Shown: one piece after another, positions 40,786 to 48,786 of the stretch
How the letters are laid out: every line of letters starts with the position of its first letter
Position numbering within the stretch: the stretch's first letter is position 1
Source of the DNA: Shewanella mesophila
GTDB lineage: Bacteria > Pseudomonadota > Gammaproteobacteria > Enterobacterales > Shewanellaceae
Length of the DNA stretch: 64,000 nucleotides
Reading direction: 5' to 3'
Assembly: GCF_019457515.1 (NCBI RefSeq)
Contig: NZ_CP080421.1
Coordinates: forward strand, 3,906,001 to 3,970,000
The notes under the pieces: generated by a model
What the model was told of the DNA's origin: nothing
What the model saw: only the letters and a program-made list of their open reading frames with translations
Databases searched by the model: none
Position numbers and translations under genes: made by a program

Positions 40786-41193
40786 CTAATGATGTTGATG
40801 CTGAGCATCATCTTCAGCAGCCTTGTCTGTCTTCTCGCGCTTTACTTTTTTCTCAAGGTTCATACCACACTTAGGACATGTATCGCCTTTTTTTCCTGTC
40901 ACCTCAGGATGCATAGGGCAATCATAAGCCGCATTCATATGTTGAGCCTGCTGATGCTTAGGGCAGTTATCGCAACGCTTAGCATCATGATGTCCATTCA
41001 TAGCACCAACTTGCTCTAGGTTCATGCCACATTTAGGGCAAGTATCGCCTTTCTCACCTTTTACTTCAGGATGCATTGGGCAATGATAGTTTTGTCCGTG
41101 ATGTTCATGTTGAGCATGATTTTCGGCAAATACCATAGGTACAGAAATAGTAAAAATAAATGCTGTCAGCACCAGGCTGATAAGTGTTTTCAT
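40786..41193 (-). CDS. Periplasmic protein with two heavy-metal-binding (CPMHP) modules
   Basis: A 135-residue exported protein. A signal peptide (residues 1-23, ending PMVFAE) is followed by a His-rich stretch. Two modules follow: YHCPMHPEVKGEKGD with TCPKCGMNLEQV, and YDCPMHPEVTGKKGD with TCPKCGMNLEKK. Between them sits CDNCPKHQQAQH. The C-terminus is His-rich (DDAQHQHH). It probably binds copper or silver and hands it to the CusBA pump encoded 23 bases downstream, in a CusF-like role with a different fold. That role is inferred from context. Confidence 0.85.
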   Translation of the reverse strand: MKTLISLVLTAFIFTISVPMVFAENHAQHEHHGQNYHCPMHPEVKGEKGDTCPKCGMNLEQVGAMNGHHDAKRCDNCPKHQQAQHMNAAYDCPMHPEVTGKKGDTCPKCGMNLEKKVKREKTDKAAEDDAQHQHH

Positions 41194-41472
41194 TGATTAA
41201 CTCCATCAAAATAACCGCCCAATTGCTGCCTTGAATGACCCCACAGAGCCTAAGCAAGTGTTAAACAATCAATGGCTAATATAAAGTGATTATCGTTATG
41301 AACCTTAGCTATCTTTCCCGGGAACAATATCAAGGATGTTACGGCATTACGCGCTCATAATTGATATCGAAATCACGACAATAGAAATCGGCTAAAACTG
41401 ATAATTATATAAATTTTAATTAAATATACCGCTTGCTGATCTGACGAACAGATAACAGATTAAGACACTGTT

Positions 41473-41883
41473 TTAGGCAATCGGAGGCCGCAGGGCAGAA
41501 CCTAACGAGATGGAGTGGAAATGAGGCATTTGAATGGCCAAAATAGACTCTGAGCCGTTAAAACCTGGCCAAGGCTTAACAGTAAATAGCGTTCCAATCA
41601 CAGAGATCACCAAGCAGTGATTACAATCTCCCTTGCAATATCCATTGCCTTCGCAACAATGCTGAGTCGCGGGAAGCACATTTTCCTCACCATCGCAGCA
41701 ATGGGATTTCATCTCAACTTGGCTTTCATGACAATCATCGCTATTTGTCAGCTGCATCATCATTGGCATCTCATCCGCTTGTGCATATGACACCATAGAA
41801 AAACCATTAGATAGCATTACCTGGCCCAGCATAGCGAGCAAAGTAAAAGCAACTAATGTATGGTGACGCAGCATTTTACGCAT
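41473..41883 (-). CDS. Exported Cys/His/Met-rich protein of unknown function
   Basis: A 136-residue protein with an N-terminal signal-like helix (LVAFTLLAMLGQVMLSNGF). The mature part holds EMPMMMQ, CHESQVEMKSHCCDGEE, TQHCCEGNGYCKGDCNHCL, nine cysteines in about 50 residues, and it ends LGSALRPPIA. I do not recognise the family. The cysteine clusters and the position upstream of the CusBA operon suggest metal binding. A similar Pro-rich tail ends the protein at 42589-43062. Confidence 0.6.
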   Translation of the reverse strand: MRKMLRHHTLVAFTLLAMLGQVMLSNGFSMVSYAQADEMPMMMQLTNSDDCHESQVEMKSHCCDGEENVLPATQHCCEGNGYCKGDCNHCLVISVIGTLFTVKPWPGFNGSESILAIQMPHFHSISLGSALRPPIA

Positions 41884-42021
41884 GACACTTCCTAATAATA
41901 ACGCAGCCTAAGTCTAACATGATAAAACTAGACAACATTGACTGAATTCACAATTTACTGACATTCGACCAGAAACTAGGCTCCAAAGATCAATAATTTG
42001 AATTCTGACAGCCCTATTTAA

Positions 42022-42459
42022 CTAATTATCCAGCCAAATTTTTGCCATCAACTGCTGATGATTCATTAGCATGACCGCTTGAACCTGTCCATTATCAGAC
42101 AGCAGCTTAAGCTTAGGCTGCTTTAAAAATGATTCGGCTTGCTGCTTGCTGTTTATTTGAGGTAGTTCAATACGATAAGTATCTTCGTCGCTAAGAGTCA
42201 CCGTAAAGTAGAGCGGCGAAGATTTTACCCATGCCCCAGAATCATCGGCGTTGTCAGCAAAAAGATCACGATAAGTGACTTCAATAAGCTGTTTTCCCGC
42301 ATCTAACTTAAGGGATTGCGTATGTCTGCCATTTACAACTCCTGATGCTTGCACTTCAAGTTCTGGCGGAATGATTAAGGTTGCTGCATTGACAACCGCG
42401 CTGGTTAATATGCTTAGGATAAATAGCGATACAGCTGAAACCTTGTTTAATTTTTTCAT
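42022..42459 (-). CDS. DUF2057 (YccT-like) exported protein
   Basis: A 145-residue periplasmic protein resembling the YccT/UPF0319 family. A signal peptide ending SAVVNAATL is followed by LIIPPELEVQASGVVNGRH, QSLKLDAGKQLIEVTYRDLF and SSPLYFTVTLSDEDTYRIEL, which match the family's short beta-rich pattern. The ATG at 42459 (MKKLNKVSAVSLF) is chosen over one four codons earlier because it follows GGAG and opens a typical signal peptide. Function is unknown. Confidence 0.75.
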   Translation of the reverse strand: MKKLNKVSAVSLFILSILTSAVVNAATLIIPPELEVQASGVVNGRHTQSLKLDAGKQLIEVTYRDLFADNADDSGAWVKSSPLYFTVTLSDEDTYRIELPQINSKQQAESFLKQPKLKLLSDNGQVQAVMLMNHQQLMAKIWLDN

Positions 42460-42588
42460 GACTAACTCCAATAATTATTACTGCGACTTAGCTCAAGCAC
42501 GGCAGTGCTTACAGCTAAAAATCACCAGCCTAAATAGGCATAAACAGATTAAGGTTTATTGATAAATATTACTGATGAATAACTATCA

Positions 42589-43062
42589 CTAACTTATTGG
42601 AGGAGGAGAGAGAGGTGCCAATTCGGCAGTTTGCACAGACCACATATATCCAGCGATCGCAGCACTTTGATCAATTAAAGGCATTAATGGTATCAACTGA
42701 TGCAAGGCGGCTAAAGTCGAACCACCATGAGAGATACAATGACCGTTACCCACGATGTCACATAGGGATTGGCAATCAAGTCCAGCAAGTAGCTTGGTAC
42801 CACCATGACTCATAGTGCAGGGCGATGAGCCATGAGACATCATTTTACCTTTCGCCATTACAGCTGTAGTCGTGTCCCGCGATGAATAATTAATTGTAGC
42901 CAAACTCATGATCACAGGTTCTGGCTTTACCAATAGTTCATTCATATTTTGCTGGCTATGAAGTAGAGACAATAGTGCACTTGGCATACCCATAGCTGGG
43001 GTCAGAATAAACTGCCCAGTGAGGATAATAATAAGTATCACCTTGGTCAAAATACACTTCAT
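42589..43062 (-). CDS. Exported Met/His/Ser-rich protein of unknown function
   Basis: A 157-residue protein with a signal peptide (ILTKVILIIILTGQFILTPA, residues 5-24). The mature part has KGKMMSHGSSPCTMSHGG and LDCQSLCDIVGNGHCISHGG, giving four cysteines with nearby His and Met, then a hydrophobic segment and the tail AELAPLSPPPIS. It is not recognised. The composition suggests copper or other soft-metal binding, and the locus is near a copper/silver exporter. Confidence 0.6.
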   Translation of the reverse strand: MKCILTKVILIIILTGQFILTPAMGMPSALLSLLHSQQNMNELLVKPEPVIMSLATINYSSRDTTTAVMAKGKMMSHGSSPCTMSHGGTKLLAGLDCQSLCDIVGNGHCISHGGSTLAALHQLIPLMPLIDQSAAIAGYMWSVQTAELAPLSPPPIS

Positions 43063-43458
43063 AGAGATTATTAATCACCAGAACTTAATTAACTACCAAA
43101 GTAGACCGATGTAAAAGGATAAAGGTTCCATCAACACACATGTTTATTTTCCCCTTGCGCTAATCCCTTAGTTTAATGATCGCTGCATTAACTCAACACT
43201 TTATAATCTAAGAACAAAATGTCACTTCTTTGTAAAAAAAAGATCAAACTTGTCATATTACAATCTATGCAGTAACTTTAGTAGATGCGCATATATGTTG
43301 AGCATAATGAGATAATCTTGCTTATGTAAAATAGAGTTAGAGCTAGCTCTCATTTTGCGGTTTTAAAGCCAGATCCGTAGCCATGTTCTGGTTATACTCT
43401 CAACTACAGAGATGAAGTAATTACAATCAAATAAAAATTATATTTTGGAGATAGAGTG
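43063..43458. other. Upstream region of cymA, with a GAGCTAGCTC palindrome
   Basis: About 395 AT-rich bases between the divergent gene at 42589-43062 and cymA. It holds a perfect 12-bp palindrome AGAGCTAGCTCT (43339-43350), 109 bases before the cymA start. The core 10-mer also occurs upstream of the Tsx-like gene at 54203-54212. I could not identify a clear CRP or FNR site by eye. Confidence 0.4.
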
Positions 43459-44022
43459 ATGAACTGGCGTGCACTATTCAAACCAAGCGCAAAATACTCA
43501 ATTCTTGCCCTAATTGTGGTAGGTATTGTAGTCGGCGTTGTGGGCTATTTCGCTACACAACAAACCTTACACGCAACAAGTACAGATGCGTTCTGTATGT
43601 CTTGCCATAGCAACCATTCATTGAAAGATGAAGTATTAACATCTGCACACGGCGGTGGACGCGCAGGTGTTACTGTTCAGTGTCAAGATTGTCACCTTCC
43701 TCACGGTCCAGTTGATTATCTGATCAAGAAGATCATTGTGTCTAAAGATCTATATGGTTTCTTAACTATCGATGGTTTCAACACTCAAGAGTGGTTAGAC
43801 GAAAACCGTAAAGAGCAAGCCGACCTTGCACTTAAATATTTCCGTTCAACTGACAGTGCAAACTGTCAACACTGCCACACTCGCATCTACGAAAATCAGC
43901 CTGAAACGATGAAGAAGATGGCGAAGAGAATGCACGAGAACAACTTCAAAAAAGATGCTGACAAGCGCAAGACTTGTGTCGACTGTCACAAAGGTGTCGC
44001 ACACCCTTATCCTAAAGGATAA
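43459..44022 (+). CDS. cymA: Tetraheme cytochrome c CymA (NapC/NirT family quinol dehydrogenase)
   Basis: Inner-membrane quinol oxidase that passes electrons to periplasmic reductases in Shewanella anaerobic respiration. One N-terminal helix (residues 13-31) anchors a periplasmic domain with four CXXCH heme sites at residues 46-50, 75-79, 136-140 and 173-177. Segments such as CQDCHLPHGPVDYLIKK and CVDCHKGVAHPYPKG look essentially identical to CymA as I remember it. The ATG at 43459 gives 187 residues, the known length; a GTG one codon earlier is possible. It is monocistronic with a strong terminator. Confidence 0.97.
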   Translation: MNWRALFKPSAKYSILALIVVGIVVGVVGYFATQQTLHATSTDAFCMSCHSNHSLKDEVLTSAHGGGRAGVTVQCQDCHLPHGPVDYLIKKIIVSKDLYGFLTIDGFNTQEWLDENRKEQADLALKYFRSTDSANCQHCHTRIYENQPETMKKMAKRMHENNFKKDADKRKTCVDCHKGVAHPYPKG

Positions 44023-44057
44023 AAATTAACGCCAGACTGTACTCTCGCGCTAAAAAA

Positions 44058-44088
44058 TAAAAGCCTCGCAATGCGAGGCTTTTTTGTT
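44058..44088 (+). terminator. Rho-independent terminator after cymA
   Basis: AAAAGCCTCGCA / TGCGAGGCTTTT with a tiny loop, followed by TTTGTTT. Confidence 0.92.
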
Positions 44089-44127
44089 TCACTAACGCCA
44101 AAAACACGCTGAGTAGATCACTTTCTT

Positions 44128-44143
44128 ATACTGATTGGTATTA
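44128..44143. repeat. Interspersed motif ATACTGATTGGTATTA
   Basis: Exact reverse complement of the element at 29020-29035. It lies between the cymA terminator and the stop of the thioesterase gene, overlapping the last three bases of that stop. Confidence 0.5.
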
Positions 44144-44590
44144 CAGACTAGGTAAACTCACATAGGTTCCTTCAAACTCGGCGCAGCGCTTACCCTCACA
44201 ATAAAGCTCAACGGATAGGTTTACCTTAACTCGACGACCAGCAGATAAAGCAGAAAGATCATCTCCCGGCCAAGTCACCTTCGCGGTAGGAGAAGTGGTT
44301 ATCGGAGCAAGATAGCGAATATGGGCATTAGCCAATACGATATCCCCTTTGACACCGGTTAATTGCTGATTAAGCCAAACGGCTCCCCACCCGGTGAGCG
44401 TCATTAAGGTATAGATACTGCCAGCAAACATAGTGTGATGCAGATTAATATTGGGCGCTAAAGGTGCGCTCACTGAAAACACATGTTGTAAATAAGACTC
44501 TGGACAGATCTGCATAAACTCACTGACAGGGATAGTTTGATGCCAAGTATTGCCCAGTTGTTCAAGCAGAATAGAGATTTTACTCGTCAT
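44141..44590 (-). CDS. YiiD C-terminal-domain-like hotdog thioesterase
   Basis: A 149-residue hotdog protein resembling the thioesterase domain of YiiD. The core helix is HHTMFAGSIYTLMTLTGWGA, followed by strand IVLANAHIRYLAPI and the late RVKVNLSVELYCEGKRCAEF. The substrate is unknown. ATG 44590 is used; a GTG one codon earlier overlaps the dtd stop. It is the last gene of the minus-strand group dtd-thioesterase, and translation is probably coupled. Confidence 0.8.
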   Translation of the reverse strand: MTSKISILLEQLGNTWHQTIPVSEFMQICPESYLQHVFSVSAPLAPNINLHHTMFAGSIYTLMTLTGWGAVWLNQQLTGVKGDIVLANAHIRYLAPITTSPTAKVTWPGDDLSALSAGRRVKVNLSVELYCEGKRCAEFEGTYVSLPSL

Positions 44591-44592
44591 CA

Positions 44593-45030
44593 CTATACCT
44601 GCAGATTAAACGTCACGGGGCCATCGTTAATTAAGCTAACTTGCATGTCCGCAGCAAATTCACCAGTTTCAACATGCACACCTTTGTTCTGACAGAAATC
44701 CACGAATGCCCGATATAGGGTATCAGCTTGCTCGGGCGTTCCCGCGCCAGAAAAACTGGGACGCAGGCCTCTCCCCGTATCGGCAGCTAAAGTAAACTGC
44801 GACACGACCAGTAGGCTGCCTCCCACCTGCTGTAAATTCAAATTCATCTTGCCATTTTCATCACTAAATACGCGATAATTCATTACCTTAGTCGCCAGTT
44901 TTTCCATCTTAAGCAGATCATCTTCACGCTCAACACCCAATAACACTAACAAGCCATGATCTATGGCACCGATGGTTTTCCCTTCTACATCGACCTTAGC
45001 TTGTTTAACTCGCTGGATTAACGCAATCAC
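44593..45030 (-). CDS. dtd: D-aminoacyl-tRNA deacylase
   Basis: Removes D-amino acids (and mischarged glycine) from tRNA. The 145-residue length is exact for the family. The substrate-contact motif SQFTLAAD is present, as is the cross-subunit Gly-Pro motif in NDGPVTFNLQV near the C-terminus. GTG start at 45030. It overlaps the start of the thioesterase gene, and the lipoprotein gene lies 19 bases upstream. Confidence 0.95.
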   Translation of the reverse strand: MIALIQRVKQAKVDVEGKTIGAIDHGLLVLLGVEREDDLLKMEKLATKVMNYRVFSDENGKMNLNLQQVGGSLLVVSQFTLAADTGRGLRPSFSGAGTPEQADTLYRAFVDFCQNKGVHVETGEFAADMQVSLINDGPVTFNLQV

Positions 45031-45049
45031 GACAATTTATCTCCTCGGC

Positions 45050-45637
45050 TTAATTTGTTTGAGAAATAGGCATTACAGGTAAGGGTTTAATGAATTCGTA
45101 GGCATTTGCAGGTATAGCTTTACCCACTGCTTCAAGGGCGTCATCGGTCCAAATAAGGAAGCGACGTAACTCCTCAAGCTCTAAGGTATCGACAAAGGTT
45201 GCCGCGCCTTGTACTTGAATTACTTTGCCATTTTCACGCAAAGTAAACTTGGCGAAATTAAGTTTGTCATTCAACGTGAGCAACATCGCCATTAAATCTT
45301 GAGACCCCTGAAGCTTAGGACTAACGCTGTAATAGCGACTCGCTAGAATACGATCTATGCCGTTAGGGTTTAAACTCGGTTGCAATACAAACTGGTGGTT
45401 ACCTAACTGAACTCCAACGCTAGTCGGCGCAATTTTTTTAACCATATAGTTCTTATTCATCAAAGAAACGAGTAAGGCATCTGTTGCGAGTTCATTACTC
45501 ATACCGTTGAAATAGACGCGCTCAGGAGCCAGCTTTGCCTCATGAGTCTTGTTCGCAGGTATCCTATCTTGTGAGCTCTCTGTTGCCGCGCAACCAGCGA
45601 GTATCAGCATCATGCTAGTGATGATCAATTTGTTCAT
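45050..45637 (-). CDS. Predicted lipoprotein of unknown function
   Basis: A 195-residue protein with a clear lipobox (ITSMMLILAGCAATES, Cys about 16). The remainder is a mixed fold with VYFNGMSNELATDALLVSLM and FAKFTLRENGKVIQVQGAAT. I do not recognise a family. It lies between pip and dtd on the same strand with spacings of 28 and 19 bases, so the group probably shares a transcript. Confidence 0.7.
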   Translation of the reverse strand: MNKLIITSMMLILAGCAATESSQDRIPANKTHEAKLAPERVYFNGMSNELATDALLVSLMNKNYMVKKIAPTSVGVQLGNHQFVLQPSLNPNGIDRILASRYYSVSPKLQGSQDLMAMLLTLNDKLNFAKFTLRENGKVIQVQGAATFVDTLELEELRRFLIWTDDALEAVGKAIPANAYEFIKPLPVMPISQTN

Positions 45638-45665
45638 TTATTCAATTCCTTTAAGGTAAGATCGG

Positions 45666-46625
45666 TTAGCGAGTCGGAGGTTGTAGGCTCTTGGTGTACC
45701 GTGCCATCTGCTGCACCGCATCCGCTACTGCGTTACACATCCTATCATCCGTCAGAGTATGATACCCCCCCTTAACTAGACGAGAGCTTAATCGCTGTGG
45801 GCCAAATTGTGCTAAAAATTCATCGACTAACTTCTGTGGGCATACCCAATCTAACTCGCCCTGTAAGATAACGGTGGGAGACTGTACATTGACAGCCACT
45901 TTTTTCATTAGAGGATAAGCCCCGAAATAACGATGCTTGGCGTAGTGCAGTTCAAGCCTTGCCAGCACCCGCCTCTCATCGGTATAGGTCTCGCTAAAAT
46001 GTAGTCCAGGCGCCGCTAACTCCAATTCCCAAGCTAACCAGCGGCTAATATATTGATCTCTCACTATGCTTTCTTGATGACTAAAGCCCTGATCAAAATC
46101 TTTAAAAAGTAACTCAAGCTCGCCGATCCCTTGAGGGTTAAATTGTCGATATTGGGGAGAAAATATCTGACCTGCGCCACTTCGGCCATATAACCACTCA
46201 ACACCCTCATTTGAGGGAATAAACATGCCCCAATAAACTTGAGTTAAGACTCTCTCTGGATAAATACAGCTATACAAATAACCTAAGGTAGCCCCAAATG
46301 AGCCACCAAGTAGACACCATCGGTCGACCTCGGCCCAGCGCCTCACTTTTTCTACATCTTTTAATAAGCTAAGCAGGTCATTATTGTCCAAAGCACCACA
46401 GGGCTTAGAACGGCCTGCCGCGCGCTGATCTAACATGTAGATATGAAAACCGTCATCGATAAATAATTTTAACTCTTCACCACTGCATCCTGCGCCAGGA
46501 CCACCATGAAGATAGAGCACAGGGATCCCCTCTGGATCGCCATACTGAGCTAAAAAAAGTTGGTGGCCTTCACCCACATCGACCCAATCTCGGCGGATCA
46601 GTGGATGAGCACCTTGCGACTTCAA
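45666..46625 (-). CDS. pip: Prolyl aminopeptidase
   Basis: A 319-residue alpha/beta hydrolase that removes N-terminal proline from peptides. The oxyanion motif is LYLHGGPGAGCSGEE, the nucleophile elbow is LLGGSFGATLGYLYS (Ser in GGSFG), and the catalytic His is in VKGGYHTLTDD. The MLDQRAAGRSKPCG stretch is typical of proline iminopeptidases. It starts with TTG, overlapping the YihY stop in a TTGA junction; this unusual start is supported by the overlap and by the conserved N-terminus. Confidence 0.9.
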   Translation of the reverse strand: MKSQGAHPLIRRDWVDVGEGHQLFLAQYGDPEGIPVLYLHGGPGAGCSGEELKLFIDDGFHIYMLDQRAAGRSKPCGALDNNDLLSLLKDVEKVRRWAEVDRWCLLGGSFGATLGYLYSCIYPERVLTQVYWGMFIPSNEGVEWLYGRSGAGQIFSPQYRQFNPQGIGELELLFKDFDQGFSHQESIVRDQYISRWLAWELELAAPGLHFSETYTDERRVLARLELHYAKHRYFGAYPLMKKVAVNVQSPTVILQGELDWVCPQKLVDEFLAQFGPQRLSSRLVKGGYHTLTDDRMCNAVADAVQQMARYTKSLQPPTR

Positions 46626-47554
46626 GGCTTTGGCTCTTCGATATTATCTGCTCGTTGAGTATCAGCCTCTGTTGCTGATTCTTGCTCAACCGCATCAATC
46701 GACAGCAAGCGCTTATCTAAATATTCGGGCATAGCAGCGGTGATCTCCGCGCCAATGAGCACAATAATCCATGACAGATAGACCCAAACAAACAAGATGG
46801 GGATGGTCGCTAACGCGCCATAAATCGCTTCATATGATGGAAACTCGGTCAGATAGAGCGCAAAACCTTTCTTGCCCAATTCAAACAATATTGCCGCAGC
46901 AATCGCACCCAACAACGCGTGAAAAAACTTCACCTTTGTATTAGGCACAACCATATAGATGAGTAAGAATGTGGCGACCGAGAAAAACATCGGCAGGCGC
47001 TCCACCAATAAGGGCACCACACCACTTAAATCGGCCCCATTAAATACCTTTAGAGATACTATATAAGAGCTCGCCACAATACTCGCGCCCATTAACACAG
47101 GGCCTAAGGTCAATACCATCCAGTACATAGAGAAGGAAACGACCATTGAGCGCTTCTCCGTGGTTCGCCAGATCCCATTTAACGACTTGTCGATATTAGA
47201 GATAAGTAAAATAGCCACGACCACTAGCGCACCGATACCAACAGCCGTCCCTTTAGAGGCATTGGCAACGAATTCATTGATATACACTTGCACGCTATCA
47301 CCGGCCGAGGGGATGAAATTCTCATAGATAAAGGCCTCAATATGACCGCGGATCCCTTTAAAAACCGGGAATGCAGATAGCATAGACATAGTCACCGCGA
47401 CCATAGGAACCAAGGACAATAGGGTCACATAGGCCAAATGTCCCGCGCGCATATTAATCTGATCTTCCGCCACACGCTGTTTTAGATGTATCATAAACTC
47501 CCAGATACCCAGCATAATTGAGCGAAGTAGGCTCCCATCTATTCTATTTATCAC
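46622..47554 (-). CDS. YihY/BrkB-family inner membrane protein (UPF0761)
   Basis: A 310-residue membrane protein with six helices. The family pattern is seen in MRAGHLAYVTLLSLVPMVAV, FIYENFIPSAGDSVQVYINE and FELGKKGFALYLTEFPSYEA, ending YGALATIPILFVWVYLSWII. GTG 47554 follows AAGAGA at good spacing; a TTG six codons earlier is the other option. The acidic C-terminal tail is variable. The function is not established. Confidence 0.88.
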   Translation of the reverse strand: MINRIDGSLLRSIMLGIWEFMIHLKQRVAEDQINMRAGHLAYVTLLSLVPMVAVTMSMLSAFPVFKGIRGHIEAFIYENFIPSAGDSVQVYINEFVANASKGTAVGIGALVVVAILLISNIDKSLNGIWRTTEKRSMVVSFSMYWMVLTLGPVLMGASIVASSYIVSLKVFNGADLSGVVPLLVERLPMFFSVATFLLIYMVVPNTKVKFFHALLGAIAAAILFELGKKGFALYLTEFPSYEAIYGALATIPILFVWVYLSWIIVLIGAEITAAMPEYLDKRLLSIDAVEQESATEADTQRADNIEEPKP

Positions 47555-47640
47555 GGTATTCTCTTGATTCAAGTGGTGTTAACTGCGTAAGCTAGATTAC
47601 AAGTTTAAAGATGCTAGATACAAGTGTAAGGAACAAATAG

Positions 47641-47862
47641 ATGTCACAACAAGGCTCTGCAGGCAATGTTATTGCCGCAATAGCAAGTTTTTTCTTCCCA
47701 GGTCTGGGACAATTAGTACAGGGACGCATCTTAGCCGCCTTGTTATTTTGCGTTATCACCATCGTCGGTTACGCCATGTGGTGGCTGATTATTCCCGCCA
47801 TCATAGGTGGTATAGCGCATCTATGGAGTATCATCGACGCGGCAAAATTTAAGGCCGACTAA
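47641..47862 (+). CDS. Small membrane protein (73 residues)
   Basis: A small protein with two predicted helices: AIASFFFPGLGQLVQGRILA runs into ALLFCVITIVGYAMWWLIIP. The FFFPGLGQLVQGR start resembles short TM2-like or DUF5683-type membrane proteins, with a final IAHLWSIIDAAKFKAD. No function can be assigned. It is 23 bases before the DUF2959 gene and may be co-transcribed with it. Confidence 0.75.
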   Translation: MSQQGSAGNVIAAIASFFFPGLGQLVQGRILAALLFCVITIVGYAMWWLIIPAIIGGIAHLWSIIDAAKFKAD

Positions 47863-47885
47863 CCCCATTAAAGGATAACTTCAGG

Positions 47886-48536
47886 ATGAAAAACCTATTA
47901 TCAGCTTTTGTCATCACCTCAGCGCTACTGCTCACAGGCTGCCAAAGTGCTTACTATGGTGCTATGGAGAAAGTGGGCTACCATAAGCGCGACATCATGG
48001 TCGACCGCGTTACTGCCGCAAAAGAATCTCAAGAAGAGGCACAACAACAGTTTAGTTCAGCGCTGGAAGAGATGCAGGCGCTATTAAACCATGATGGCGG
48101 CGATCTTGAAAAAGCCTACAACAAGGCCAAAGATGAGTATGAATCCTCTCAAGAAGCCGCCGATGAGGTAACTAATCGTATCGATAAGGTAGAAGATGTC
48201 GCCGAGGCGCTATTTGATGAGTGGCAAGCCGAAATCGGTGAGATTAGTAAAGCCAGCCTACGTCGTAACAGCGAGACCAAGCTACGAGAGACTAAACGCT
48301 CATACGGGCAGTTAGTCAAAACCATGCGCCGCGCCGAAAGTAAAATGCCACCTATTCTGACAGCAATGAAAGACAACATGCTCTATCTCAAGCATAACCT
48401 TAACGCCCAGGCGATAGGCGCCATCAAGGGCGAGTTTGCCAGCCTGCAAACCGATATATCCAGCCTGATAAAAGAGATGAATAAGTCGATTGCCGAATCA
48501 AGCAAATTTATCGAATCTATGGAAGGCAGCAACTAG
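47886..48536 (+). CDS. DUF2959 lipoprotein
   Basis: A 216-residue predicted lipoprotein (lipobox LLLTGCQSAYYGAMEKVG) with a long helical, coiled-coil-like body: AKESQEEAQQQFSSALEEMQ, then EYESSQEAADEVTNRIDKVE. The family signature YYGAMEKVGYHKRDIMVDRV follows the Cys directly. Function is unknown; a periplasmic coiled coil anchored in the outer membrane is the obvious reading. Confidence 0.85.
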   Translation: MKNLLSAFVITSALLLTGCQSAYYGAMEKVGYHKRDIMVDRVTAAKESQEEAQQQFSSALEEMQALLNHDGGDLEKAYNKAKDEYESSQEAADEVTNRIDKVEDVAEALFDEWQAEIGEISKASLRRNSETKLRETKRSYGQLVKTMRRAESKMPPILTAMKDNMLYLKHNLNAQAIGAIKGEFASLQTDISSLIKEMNKSIAESSKFIESMEGSN

Positions 48537-48565
48537 CGATCTTTCATAGTGATTTTCTGTTATAT

Positions 48566-48600
48566 AAAGCCCTGACCTTATGTTGGGGCTTTTTATTTTC
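48566..48600 (+). terminator. Probable terminator after the DUF2959 gene
   Basis: AAAGCCC / GGGCTTT arms with a 13-base loop, followed by TTATTTT. Confidence 0.6.
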
Positions 48601-48786
48601 TATCGCTAAGTAGTGCTGCGACACAAACTAGCAACAAGGCGACACAGATCATCAAAATTTGTATCAAGAAGCATTATTTCGCGAGTCACAGCACATTATT
48701 TTGATAGCAAAAGAACTTACATCATTCAATAGTCTCTCATAGATACAAGCGGTTACCTTACTCTCTCAATAACTGGTTCTAGCACT

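Noticed and set aside
42275..42562. 95-residue plus-strand ORF opposite the DUF2057 gene
   Set aside because: Antisense to a gene with a good signal peptide and family pattern; no start signal.
35997..43062. The metal-resistance block as a mobile island
   Set aside because: No transposase, integrase, tRNA boundary or flanking repeats were seen, and the region runs smoothly into cymA.
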